From NCBI RefSeq assembly GCF_000177195.2, contig NC_015953.1:558001-622000 (forward strand): a DNA stretch of 64,000 bases. Reading direction: 5' to 3'. Below are positions 25,346-33,445 of the stretch, in pieces (positions within the stretch are counted from its first letter, which is position 1; the number at the start of each line of letters is the position of its first letter). The notes under the pieces are model-generated. The model worked only from the letters and a program-made list of their open reading frames with translations, did not search any database and had not been told where the DNA came from. The position numbers and the translations under genes are program-made. The DNA comes from Streptomyces sp. SirexAA-E (GTDB lineage Bacteria; Actinomycetota; Actinomycetes; Streptomycetales; Streptomycetaceae).

Positions 25346-26452
25346 TCAGATCGCGTAGCCGTACGGTTCGGGTATCGCGACGTCGCCGCCCAGCGCACGC
25401 GCCGCGTTGCGGGCGAAGTAGGGGTCGCGCAGCAGTTCACGGCCGAGCAGGACGGCGTCCGCCTCGCCCTCCGTGAGGATCTTCTCGGCCTGCACAGGGT
25501 CGGTGATCAGCCCGACGGCGGCCACCGGGAGGTCCGTCTCGGTGCGCACCCGCGCGGCGAACGGCACCTGGTAGTTCGGCCCGACGGGGATGCTCGCCCT
25601 CGGCGCCAGCCCGCCGGTGGAGACGTCCAGCAGGTCGACGCCGTGGGCCCGCAGTTCGCGGGCCAGGCGCACGGTGTCGTCGCCGGTCCAGCCCTCCCGG
25701 TCGTCCTCGGCGTTCTCGCTCAGCCAGTCGGTGGCGGAGATGCGGAAGAACAGCGGGAGCTCATCGGGCCAGACGGCGCGCACCGCGTCCACGACCTCCA
25801 GCGCGAGGCGTGTGCGGTTCTCGAAGGAGCCGCCGTAGGCGTCGGTGCGGCGGTTGGTGTGCGGGGAGAGGAACTGCCCGATCAGGTACCCGTGCGCGCC
25901 GTGGATCTCCGCGACCTGGAAGCCGGCCGCGAGGGCCCTGCGCGCGGCGTCGGCGAACCGGGTGACGACCTCCTGGATCTCGTCGGTGGTCAGCTCGGCG
26001 GGCACCGGGTGGCCTTCGTCGTACGGGAGGGGGCTCGGGGCGGCCGTCCGCCAGCCCTCGCCGGACGGGTCCGTCTCGGCGATGGGGCCGCCGCCGCGCC
26101 AGGGACGGTCGTGCGACGCCTTGCGGCCGGCATGGGCGAGCTGGATCCCCGGGACGGTTCCCTGCGCGGCGAGCGCGCCGGTGACGCGGCGGAACGCCTC
26201 GGTCTGGCGGTCGTTCCAGAGGCCGAGGTCGGCGGGGCTGATCCGGCCCTCGGGGCTGACGGCCGTGGCCTCGACCAGGACCAGGCCGGTACCGCCCGCC
26301 GCACGGGACGCGTAGTGGGCGAGGTGCCAGTCGTTCGCCGCGCCCGTGTCCGGCCCGGACGGCTCCGCGCTGTACTGGCACATGGGTGCCATCCAGATGC
26401 GGTTGGGCACGGTCAGTGACCGCAGGGTGTAGGGCTCGAACAGGGCGCTCAC
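25346..26452 (-). CDS. Old yellow enzyme family NADH:flavin oxidoreductase (YqjM/NamA-like)
   Basis: The 368-residue protein is a TIM-barrel flavoprotein of the YqjM class. MAPMCQYSAEP near residue 20 carries the characteristic cysteine, GIQLAHAGRKASH the FMN-binding Gln and His, and EIHGAHGYLIGQFLSPHTN plus RTDAYGGSFENRTRL the core signature. It should reduce activated alkenes such as quinones or enones with NAD(P)H. The GTG at 26452 has GGAG upstream. Tandem 17-bp repeats lie 70-110 bp upstream, so inducible expression is likely. Confidence 0.92.
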   Translation of the reverse strand: MSALFEPYTLRSLTVPNRIWMAPMCQYSAEPSGPDTGAANDWHLAHYASRAAGGTGLVLVEATAVSPEGRISPADLGLWNDRQTEAFRRVTGALAAQGTVPGIQLAHAGRKASHDRPWRGGGPIAETDPSGEGWRTAAPSPLPYDEGHPVPAELTTDEIQEVVTRFADAARRALAAGFQVAEIHGAHGYLIGQFLSPHTNRRTDAYGGSFENRTRLALEVVDAVRAVWPDELPLFFRISATDWLSENAEDDREGWTGDDTVRLARELRAHGVDLLDVSTGGLAPRASIPVGPNYQVPFAARVRTETDLPVAAVGLITDPVQAEKILTEGEADAVLLGRELLRDPYFARNAARALGGDVAIPEPYGYAI

Positions 26453-26518
26453 GGGGGCTCCGCTTCCTCGGGTGCGACGGCAGGGCGGACGGCGCGGCCC
26501 GGGCACACCGGGCCGCGA

Positions 26519-26560
26519 CTCGTACGAGATTCACCGTACTACGAGATCCACCGTAATACG
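26519..26560. repeat. Tandem 17-bp repeats upstream of the old-yellow-enzyme gene
   Basis: TACGAGATTCACCGTAC (26523-26539) is followed directly by TACGAGATCCACCGTAA (26540-26556) and a partial TACG. The left edge forms the palindrome CTCGTACGAG at 26519-26528. It is AT-richer than its surroundings and sits upstream of the flavin oxidoreductase promoter, as an operator array would. TACGAGA is shared with the repeats at 24457-24530. Confidence 0.7.
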
Positions 26561-26594
26561 CAACCTGTCGTACCAGCCCCCCGGCTCCGCCTCC

Positions 26595-26996
26595 TCAGCC
26601 TCCGGGGCGCAGTCGGCGCCGGAGCCGGATGTCGGTCTCGGCCGCGTACACCTGGCTCCAGCTGCGGCCGCCGTCCGAGGCCCAGGTCACCTGGACGTTC
26701 GCCCCGTCCGTCCGGACGGCCTCGACCGTCATGACCCGGTGCCCGTCCCGGACGTCCCCGCGCAGCAGGTCGCGCGCCTTGACGGTGACGGGCCGCGACG
26801 GCTCCTCCTCCGCCTCCCGGGCCGCGCCGGCGAGCGCCGCGGCCAGTTCCCTGGCCGCGGCCGGGGAGCAGGACCAGGAGGCGCGGCCCGACGGGTCCTC
26901 GATCAGGATGCCGACCCGCGGCCGGTCCCCCGGCTGCCCGGGGGTGACCTCCAGCGTCGCCCCGCGCCCTTCGGTGTCCTCGATCCGGATTCCCAT
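26595..26996 (-). CDS. Hypothetical protein, 133 residues
   Basis: The ORF has a strong GAGGAGG ribosome site 6 nt before the ATG at 26996 and coding-like codon use. The product starts MGIRIEDTEGRGATLEVTPG, has an Ala-rich helix near residues 45-62 and a beta-rich C-terminal half containing VQVTWASDGGRSWSQVYAAE. No signal peptide, membrane segment or known family is recognised. It begins 24 nt after the GH115 stop on the same strand and may be the last gene of that operon. Confidence 0.65.
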   Translation of the reverse strand: MGIRIEDTEGRGATLEVTPGQPGDRPRVGILIEDPSGRASWSCSPAAARELAAALAGAAREAEEEPSRPVTVKARDLLRGDVRDGHRVMTVEAVRTDGANVQVTWASDGGRSWSQVYAAETDIRLRRRLRPGG

Positions 26997-27020
26997 CCGC
27001 GCCTCCTCGTCCCGCCCCGG

Positions 27021-30000
27021 TCAGCTCAGCCGGAGGCTCTCCGGCGGGCCCAGGTAGCTGGGCTTGAGGCCGCCGGTGTCGACCACGAGGTTCTGCAGCA
27101 CCACCGTCGGGTCGACCATCCAGAATTTCAGCACATGCGTCCCGGCCCGGCCGATGTGGTGCGCGGTGCCGGTGCGGTTGACGTTGTCCGAGGTGTTGCG
27201 GGCCCACTGCGGGTTCATGGCACCGTCGTCGGAACCGGTCGCCTTCGTGATGTCGACGGACCGCGGCGCGTCGTCGTCGAAGGAGACGGCGTAGGTGAGC
27301 CCGTCGGAGGCCAGCGTGTTGTTGCGGGGCGAGAGGTACGCCCAGACGGTGACCGGTCCGGTGGTGAACAGGCTGAGACGGTACTCCAGCCGGGACCCGG
27401 TGCCGCCGGGGGTCTGCCGGGGCGCGGTGACCGGGAAGGGCTCCATGCCCGCGCCGGTGCGGCCGATGCCGGGGATGCGGCGCCAGGAGACGCCACCGCG
27501 CCCGACCGCGCGGTGGAAGTGGTCGGCGCCGATGGAGACGTACCCGTTGGCCTCGACGAATCCGGTGAGCCGGGAGCGGTCCGTACGGGGGCGGTCGACC
27601 ACGGCCCGGACGACGACCTCACGCCCCCCGGGGCCCGTGACGGTGACCGGGACCCGGGTGACTCCCTTGGGCGCGCGGGCCCAGTCCACCCGGAAGGTGA
27701 CGCGGGTCTGGGTGCTCACCCTCCCCCGGGTCCGGTCGGCCACCAGCCAGGGTGCGCCGGTGCGGACGTGGAAGTCGAAGGGCACCGTGCCGCGGTTGAA
27801 CACCTCGACGTACTGCGCGGGCTGGCTCTGGTACGGGCTGAAGACCGGCAGTTCCGGCGCGCCGCCGTCCTCGGCACCGCCCGGCCACCAGTGCTCCGAG
27901 CCGTCGACGGCCACGCCCATCTCGGCGCGCCGGGGCAGCGTGATCCGCTTGACGGCCGGGAAGATCTCGTCGGCGATCGCCACGTCGTTCAGCTCGGGCT
28001 GCTGCCAGGGGGCGTTGGGGCCGTAGCGCTCCACGTCGCCGTAGCCGATGTGCGGCTGGGACTGGAAGCCCTCCCACTTCCCGTCGGCGACCTCGGTGCC
28101 GAAGCGCCGGGCCAGGGCGAAGTCGTCCTCGAGGCGCGCCTCGGCGGTGGCCGCCAGTTCGTTGGTCAGGGCCCGGCCCTGCGGCGCGTAGTGCAGGTTG
28201 GTGAACTCCGCCTCGCGCAGGGCGTACAGGTTGGCGGTGGCCCGTACCGCGTAGCCGACCAGCTCGTACCAGGCGTCCTGGGCGGATGCCGGGAGCCTGC
28301 GGCGGACGCGCTCGGCGGTTCTGTCCAGCCGCTGCCACTCCTCGGTGACCCGCTCCAGCTCGCGGTAGTCCACCAGGCTGAAGGGGGTGGCCTCGTCGTC
28401 GTACACGACGGCCGAGGAGTCCGTCGCGAGGTCCTTGGCCGGGTCGAGGGTGATCCTGCGGTTGAGCAGTTCGGGCTTGCGGCGGGACTGGAGCGCGGCG
28501 TACGCGCGCAGTACGCCGGCGATCTCCTCGGCCTGCTTCTCGCCGAAGTTCTGCCGGGCGTAGCCCTCCTCCCACTCCGGGAGCTTCTCCAGCGGCCGGC
28601 GGTCCGGATTCCAGGCGTACTCCAGGAAGAACTGGGTGGGCAGTTCGTTGCCCTTGAGGTCGCCGACGTTGGTGACCCACAGTCCGCGGTTGCCGTACGC
28701 GGCGCACTGGTGGAGCTGGTCCCACATGTTGGGGAGCGACGTGGTGTCGACCCACTTGTAGTTGCGGCCCACCCCGACGTAGTCGAAGTGGTAGTAGAGG
28801 CCGTAGCCGCCGCTGCGGTCGTCCTCGGCGAGGTCGGGCAGCATGCGGAGGTTGGCCCAGTTGTCGTCGGTGAGGACGACGGTGACATCGTCGGGCACGC
28901 GCAGACCGCGGTCCCAGTAGTGCTGGACCTCCTTGTAGAGCGTCCACACCTGGGGCACCGCGGTCTCGGAGCCGAGCTCGTCGGCCAGGATCGCCCGCTG
29001 GGTGGCGATGATCTCCCGCATCAGCTCGATCCCGTCGCCGTCCGGCAGGCCGACGTCGCCGTTGCCGCGCATGCCGAGGGTGACGACGCCTTCGAAGTCC
29101 TCGTCGGCCATGCGGCGGACGCCCTCGCGCCAATAGGCCTTGACTGCCTCGGCGTTGCGGCGGAAGGACCATTCGCCGGTACCGCCGTAGGGGTCGTGTC
29201 CGGGGGTGGTGACGTTCCCCTCGGCGTCGCGTACGGCCGCGACGGCGTGGCGGTTCCACTCCTCGATGCCCCGCATCATGGGCGCCTCGTGGGAGGTGCC
29301 CATGACCACGCCGTACGCCTTGGCGGTGGCGTGGTTGAGCGGGTCGTCCTCGGCGAAGGCGCGGCCCCACACGGCGGGCCACAGGTAGTTGGCCTTGAGT
29401 CGCAGCATCACCTCGAACACCTTGGCGTAGAAGCCGGAGTTGAAGCCGCCCTCGAAGCCGGGGGCCTTGCCGGGTCCGAAGTACGCCGGGGCCCAGGTGC
29501 CGAGGGCGGGGTTCTCGTCGTTGACGAAGAAACCGCGGTACTTCACGGCGGGGGTTCCCTGGCTGTACCGGCCGGGCAGGACGTACAGCGCGTCACGGTG
29601 GACGGGGACGACATCGTCCCACCAGTACCAGGGCGAGACGCCGATGCCCCGGGAGACGTCGTAGGCCCCGAAGATCGTGCCGCGCTGGTCGCTGCCCGCG
29701 ACGACGAAGGCGCGGTCGACACCGGGCAGCGGCGCGTCGACGACGGTCTGCAAACTGGTCTCCCAGGCGCCCTCGACGCCGGAGACGTCCAGCTTGCCGG
29801 AGGCGATCAGCCGGTCGATCAGCGGGCTGCGGCCGATGGTCCCGATCAGGACGATCTCGCGGGCCCGCGCCGGCACGTCGGCGGCCAGGGCCGGGCGTGC
29901 ACCGGTCACCCGCCGGATGTCGTCCCGGAGGTCGCCGGCCGCCCGGACGACGCCGGGGTGGTCGCGGTCACTGACCACCAGCGGGACCGCCCGCCCCGCC

Positions 30001-30221
30001 TCGACCAGGGCGAACGCCCCGGACCGCGGGGTGAAGGAGACATAGGCGCCGGGGTCGGTGGACCGTACGGTGCCGGGCCCGGCCGGACCGTGCGGTGTCG
30101 CCGCCGCCTCGCCGGTGAGTCCCGTCAGCGACCCGAGCGGGGTCGCCGTCAGCGCGGTGATGCCGAGGCCGGCCCCGAGGAGCGACCTGCGGCTGGTGTG
30201 ATGCGGGGTGTGCTGGTCCAT
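27021..30221 (-). CDS. Glycoside hydrolase family 115 protein, secreted xylan alpha-glucuronidase
   Basis: The 1066-residue protein begins with a Tat signal (TSRRSLLGAGLGITALTATP). It matches GH115 over its length: SPWYWWDDVVPV, KYRGFFVNDENPALGTWAP, KANYLWPAVWGRAF, VTLGMRGNGDVGLPDGDG, VVLTDDNWANLRMLP and GLYYHFDYVGVGRNYKW. GH115 enzymes remove (4-O-methyl)-D-glucuronic acid from internal and terminal xylan residues outside the cell. A beta-rich C-terminal region follows the catalytic core. The ATG at 30221 has GGGGAGAG upstream; the longer frame is antisense to the symporter gene. It is the third gene after the enolase and symporter genes. Confidence 0.92.
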   Translation of the reverse strand: MDQHTPHHTSRRSLLGAGLGITALTATPLGSLTGLTGEAAATPHGPAGPGTVRSTDPGAYVSFTPRSGAFALVEAGRAVPLVVSDRDHPGVVRAAGDLRDDIRRVTGARPALAADVPARAREIVLIGTIGRSPLIDRLIASGKLDVSGVEGAWETSLQTVVDAPLPGVDRAFVVAGSDQRGTIFGAYDVSRGIGVSPWYWWDDVVPVHRDALYVLPGRYSQGTPAVKYRGFFVNDENPALGTWAPAYFGPGKAPGFEGGFNSGFYAKVFEVMLRLKANYLWPAVWGRAFAEDDPLNHATAKAYGVVMGTSHEAPMMRGIEEWNRHAVAAVRDAEGNVTTPGHDPYGGTGEWSFRRNAEAVKAYWREGVRRMADEDFEGVVTLGMRGNGDVGLPDGDGIELMREIIATQRAILADELGSETAVPQVWTLYKEVQHYWDRGLRVPDDVTVVLTDDNWANLRMLPDLAEDDRSGGYGLYYHFDYVGVGRNYKWVDTTSLPNMWDQLHQCAAYGNRGLWVTNVGDLKGNELPTQFFLEYAWNPDRRPLEKLPEWEEGYARQNFGEKQAEEIAGVLRAYAALQSRRKPELLNRRITLDPAKDLATDSSAVVYDDEATPFSLVDYRELERVTEEWQRLDRTAERVRRRLPASAQDAWYELVGYAVRATANLYALREAEFTNLHYAPQGRALTNELAATAEARLEDDFALARRFGTEVADGKWEGFQSQPHIGYGDVERYGPNAPWQQPELNDVAIADEIFPAVKRITLPRRAEMGVAVDGSEHWWPGGAEDGGAPELPVFSPYQSQPAQYVEVFNRGTVPFDFHVRTGAPWLVADRTRGRVSTQTRVTFRVDWARAPKGVTRVPVTVTGPGGREVVVRAVVDRPRTDRSRLTGFVEANGYVSIGADHFHRAVGRGGVSWRRIPGIGRTGAGMEPFPVTAPRQTPGGTGSRLEYRLSLFTTGPVTVWAYLSPRNNTLASDGLTYAVSFDDDAPRSVDITKATGSDDGAMNPQWARNTSDNVNRTGTAHHIGRAGTHVLKFWMVDPTVVLQNLVVDTGGLKPSYLGPPESLRLS

Positions 30222-30295
30222 GCTGGCTCTCCCCATGGGTGCGTATGCGTGACGAGCGGGCCCGCGCTGTGCGGGCGCGGGCCCGGAAGGGCGGG

Positions 30296-31834
30296 TCAGT
30301 CGGTGGTGCCGGGTGCGGCGGCGGGCCGCGGGCCGGGAGCCGACGTGGGCACGTCGTCCCCGTCGGGCGCGGGCGAGAGCGCGGCCACGATCGCGTCCGC
30401 GGTGTCGTCGGGCTCCGGACCGGTCAGGCCGACGACGAGGTAGACCACGAGCGAGGTGGCCAGCGGGGTGACGATGACGAGCGTCTGGTCGGTGCTGTCG
30501 AGCACGAACTTCACCAGGACGTAGCCGAGCAGGCCGAGCGCCCAGGACGAGAGGGCGGCGCGGGGCCCGAACCGCCGGAAGGCGGGGAGCAGTCCGAGCA
30601 GCATCGGGATGGAGATGGGTCCCATCACGGCCGCCACCAGACCGACGATGATGCCGAGGACGCCGCCGAAGTGGTCGGCCTCGATGGCGACGGCCATGCT
30701 GACGCCGATGAAGACGACCGTGCAGACGCGGGCGAGGAGCAGTGCGGTGGCCGGGGACAGCTCGCGGGCGCGGCGCACCACCGCGGGGATGATGTCGCGG
30801 GTGACGACGGCGGAGACCGCGTTGGCGTCCGAGGAGGCCATCGCCATGGTGTGGGAGAACATCCCGGCCAGCGTCAGCCCCACCAGTCCGGCCGGCAGAT
30901 AGGACTCGGCCATCAGCGCGTAGACCTTCTCCGGGTCGGCGATGTCCGGCAGCAGCACCGCCGCGGCGACCGGAGGGAACAGCAGCACGGCGGGCCACAC
31001 CACGTACAGCAGGGCGGAGAGGGCGGCCGAACGGCGGGCGGCCTTCGGAGAGTTGGTGGCCATGTAGCGCTGGGCCAGGTTCCACATGCCGCCGTTGTAC
31101 TCGAAGAGCTTCACGACGACGTACGCGCCGAGGAAGGCGGCGGTGTACGGGCCGACGAGGGGCCGGCCGTGCCCGTCGGGGAGCCGGTCCCAGATGGTCG
31201 CGAGCCCCGACGGTCCGTCGCCGAGCCGGTCCAGTACGACCCAGAGCATCGCGAGGGCGGCCACGCCCTGGATGACGAACTGCCCGAAGTCGGTGAGCGC
31301 GTCGGCCCAGAGGCCGCCGACGGTGCAGTAGAGCAGGGTGACGACGCCGGTGATCAGGATGCCCACCGTCATCGACATGCCGGTGAAGACGTTGAGCAGC
31401 ACGGCGACGGACGCCCATTTCGCGGCGACGTCGAAGACCTTGAGCAGGGCGCCGCTCCAGGCGAGTGCCTGCTGGGTGGGTATGTCGTACCGCGCGGCGA
31501 GGTACTCCAGCGGCGAGGCGACGGCGTACCGCTGCCGCAGCCGCTGCCAGCGAGGGGCGAACAGCCAGGCCCCCACGGCGGTGCCGAAGGCCAGCGGCAG
31601 GAACGCCCACACGTAGACGGTGATGCCGTAGCTGTAGGCGATCGCCGCGTAGGCGACGAAGACGGCGGCGCTGTAGCCGGACATGTGGTGGGAGATGCCG
31701 GACAGCCACCAGGGCATCCGGCCGCCGCCGGTGAAGTAGTCACCGACGTTGCCGACGCGGCGGTGCGACCAGAGGCCGATGAGCAGCATCACCAGGAAGT
31801 AGCCGCCCAGGGCGGCCCAGTCGAGCATGGCCAT
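30296..31834 (-). CDS. Sodium:solute symporter family transporter
   Basis: The 512-residue protein has about 13 predicted transmembrane segments and the SSS pattern: GDYFTGGGRMPWWLSGISHHMSGYSAA near the N terminus, VGGLWADALTDFGQFVIQ, and a segment around AGMFSHTMAMASSDANAVSAVVTRD. Members import sugars, carboxylates or amino acids with sodium. Lying between a glucarate-dehydratase-like gene and a GH115 glucuronidase gene, it is a good candidate for uptake of glucuronic or 4-O-methylglucuronic acid; that substrate is inferred. ATG at 31834 has AAGGAG upstream. Confidence 0.92.
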   Translation of the reverse strand: MAMLDWAALGGYFLVMLLIGLWSHRRVGNVGDYFTGGGRMPWWLSGISHHMSGYSAAVFVAYAAIAYSYGITVYVWAFLPLAFGTAVGAWLFAPRWQRLRQRYAVASPLEYLAARYDIPTQQALAWSGALLKVFDVAAKWASVAVLLNVFTGMSMTVGILITGVVTLLYCTVGGLWADALTDFGQFVIQGVAALAMLWVVLDRLGDGPSGLATIWDRLPDGHGRPLVGPYTAAFLGAYVVVKLFEYNGGMWNLAQRYMATNSPKAARRSAALSALLYVVWPAVLLFPPVAAAVLLPDIADPEKVYALMAESYLPAGLVGLTLAGMFSHTMAMASSDANAVSAVVTRDIIPAVVRRARELSPATALLLARVCTVVFIGVSMAVAIEADHFGGVLGIIVGLVAAVMGPISIPMLLGLLPAFRRFGPRAALSSWALGLLGYVLVKFVLDSTDQTLVIVTPLATSLVVYLVVGLTGPEPDDTADAIVAALSPAPDGDDVPTSAPGPRPAAAPGTTD

Positions 31835-31897
31835 CGAGAACTCCTTGCTGTGCGTCGGGCGTACCGGGGCGGGCGGGGGGGCGCCGGCCGCGGCGCA

Positions 31898-33166
31898 CTA
31901 CCAACGGGGCGTCTTCTTCTCGTAGTCCGGGTCGATCCGCCGCATGTATCCGGTGTCGTCCCGGTTGCGCAGTCCGCAGGTGAGGTACTGCTCGTGGAGC
32001 CGGGCGAGCGCGTCGCGGTCCAGTTCCACGCCGAGGCCCGGCGCGGTCGGGACGCGTACGGCGCCGCCGGTGAAGGTGAGGACGCCGGGGACCACGACGT
32101 CCTCGTCCTTCCACGGCCAGTGGGTGTCGCAGGCGTAGGTGAGGTTCGGGGTGGCGGCCGCGAGGTGGGTCATGGCGGCCAGGCTGATCCCGAGGTGTGA
32201 GTTGGAGTGCATGGACAGGCCCATGCCGAAGGTGTCGCAGATCCCGGACAGGAGGGTGGAGCGGCGCAGCCCGCCCCAGTAGTGGTGGTCGGACAGCACC
32301 ACCTGGACCGAGCCCTGGGCCACGGCGGGCGCCAGGTGCCCGAAGGCGACGACGCACATGTTCGTGGCGAGCGGGATCGGCGTCTCGCGGGCCACCCGGG
32401 CCATGCCGCCGAGCCCGGGGGTGGGGTCCTCCAGATACTCCAGGACGCCTTCCAGCCGGCGGGCCACCTCGATGGACGTGGGCACGCTCCAGGCGGCGTT
32501 GGGATCCAGCCGCAGCGGCACCCCGGGGAACGCCTGGCGGAGGGCGAGGACCGCCTCGGTCTCCTCCTCGGGCGGCCGGACCCCGCCTTTGAGCTTGATC
32601 GCGGTGAAGCCGTGGTCCGTGATCATGCGCCGGGCCTGCGCGACGATCGCCTCCGGGTCCAGGGCCTCCCCCCAGTCGTCGGGCTCGCCGCCCGGGTGCC
32701 CGGCCCACTTGTAGAAGAGGTAGGCGCTGAACGGGACGCGGTCGCGGACCGCGCCGCCGAGCAGATCGCTGACGGGCCGGCCGGCCGCCTTGCCCTGGAT
32801 GTCCAGACAGGCCACCTCGAACGGGGAGAAGACCCGGTCGACGGCGCTGCTGGTGGTGATCATCCCGGTGAGCCCGGATCCGTCGGTGCCGCTGTCACCG
32901 GCCAGGAGCCGGGACAGTTCGCGGTGCATGGCACCGAGCGCGTACACGTCCATGCCGGTGAGCAGGTCCGCGGCCGCCCGCAGCCGGCGCAGGTGCCCGT
33001 CGTCCGCGTAGGTCTCGCCGAGACCGGTCAGGCCGTCGGCCGTGGTCACCTCGACGACGGCTCGCAGGGCGAAGGGTTCGTGGACGCCGACCGCGTTGAG
33101 CAGCGCGGGGTCCCGGAAGGCGACGGGGGTGATCCTCACTCCGGTGATCCGGAGGGCTTCCGTCAT
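31898..33166 (-). CDS. Enolase-superfamily dehydratase, glucarate dehydratase-like
   Basis: The 422-residue protein has the mandelate racemase/glucarate dehydratase architecture: N-terminal capping domain, then a TIM barrel with FTAIKLKGG (KxK), RLDPNAAW, LEYLEDP (metal ligands Asp and Glu), ATNMCV (third-ligand position with Asn, as in glucarate dehydratase), LSDHHYWGG and the catalytic-His region MHSNSHLGIS. It should dehydrate an acid sugar such as D-glucarate. It is the first gene of the operon with the symporter and GH115 enzyme, which suits catabolism of the released uronic acid. Confidence 0.88.
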   Translation of the reverse strand: MTEALRITGVRITPVAFRDPALLNAVGVHEPFALRAVVEVTTADGLTGLGETYADDGHLRRLRAAADLLTGMDVYALGAMHRELSRLLAGDSGTDGSGLTGMITTSSAVDRVFSPFEVACLDIQGKAAGRPVSDLLGGAVRDRVPFSAYLFYKWAGHPGGEPDDWGEALDPEAIVAQARRMITDHGFTAIKLKGGVRPPEEETEAVLALRQAFPGVPLRLDPNAAWSVPTSIEVARRLEGVLEYLEDPTPGLGGMARVARETPIPLATNMCVVAFGHLAPAVAQGSVQVVLSDHHYWGGLRRSTLLSGICDTFGMGLSMHSNSHLGISLAAMTHLAAATPNLTYACDTHWPWKDEDVVVPGVLTFTGGAVRVPTAPGLGVELDRDALARLHEQYLTCGLRNRDDTGYMRRIDPDYEKKTPRW

Positions 33167-33357
33167 GTGCGTGGCCTCTTTCCGCTACCAGGGTGGGTGT
33201 GCCGCGTCCGGACGCGGCGGTGTCGTGGGCCGGGCCGTACCGGACGGGGTGCGAGGCGGCGACCGGGCCATCGATATTTGCCCTGGACATGCCATACACC
33301 TCTCCGTGGGGGCGCGCCGGCGCGAACCCGGGCCGGGCGGCGGGACGGGACCGCCTT

Positions 33358-33368
33358 CGAAAGTTTCG
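33358..33368. promoter_or_regulatory. CGAAAGTTTCG box upstream of the glucuronidase operon
   Basis: A perfect 11-bp palindrome around a central G lies about 190 bp upstream of the enolase-family gene start, in the 279-bp gap after the GH3 gene. It fits the GAAASTTTC element reported for Streptomyces xylan and xylosidase promoters. The adjacent LacI repressor is the likely binder. Confidence 0.7.
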
Positions 33369-33445
33369 GCGCCCTCTGCGCGCGCATACCGGGGACGGAG
33401 GGCGGCGGGGCGGCCTCGGTGGATCCACCGAGGCCGCCCGGACTG

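Noticed and set aside
26472..30443. A 1323-codon plus-strand open frame
   Set aside because: Antisense shadow of the hypothetical gene and GH115; no domain and biased composition.
27021..31709. A single 1562-codon open frame on the minus strand
   Set aside because: Only the part from 30221 down is GH115. The upstream part is Arg/Ala-rich shadow sequence antisense or out of frame to the symporter gene, and a Tat signal plus ribosome site mark the true start at 30221.
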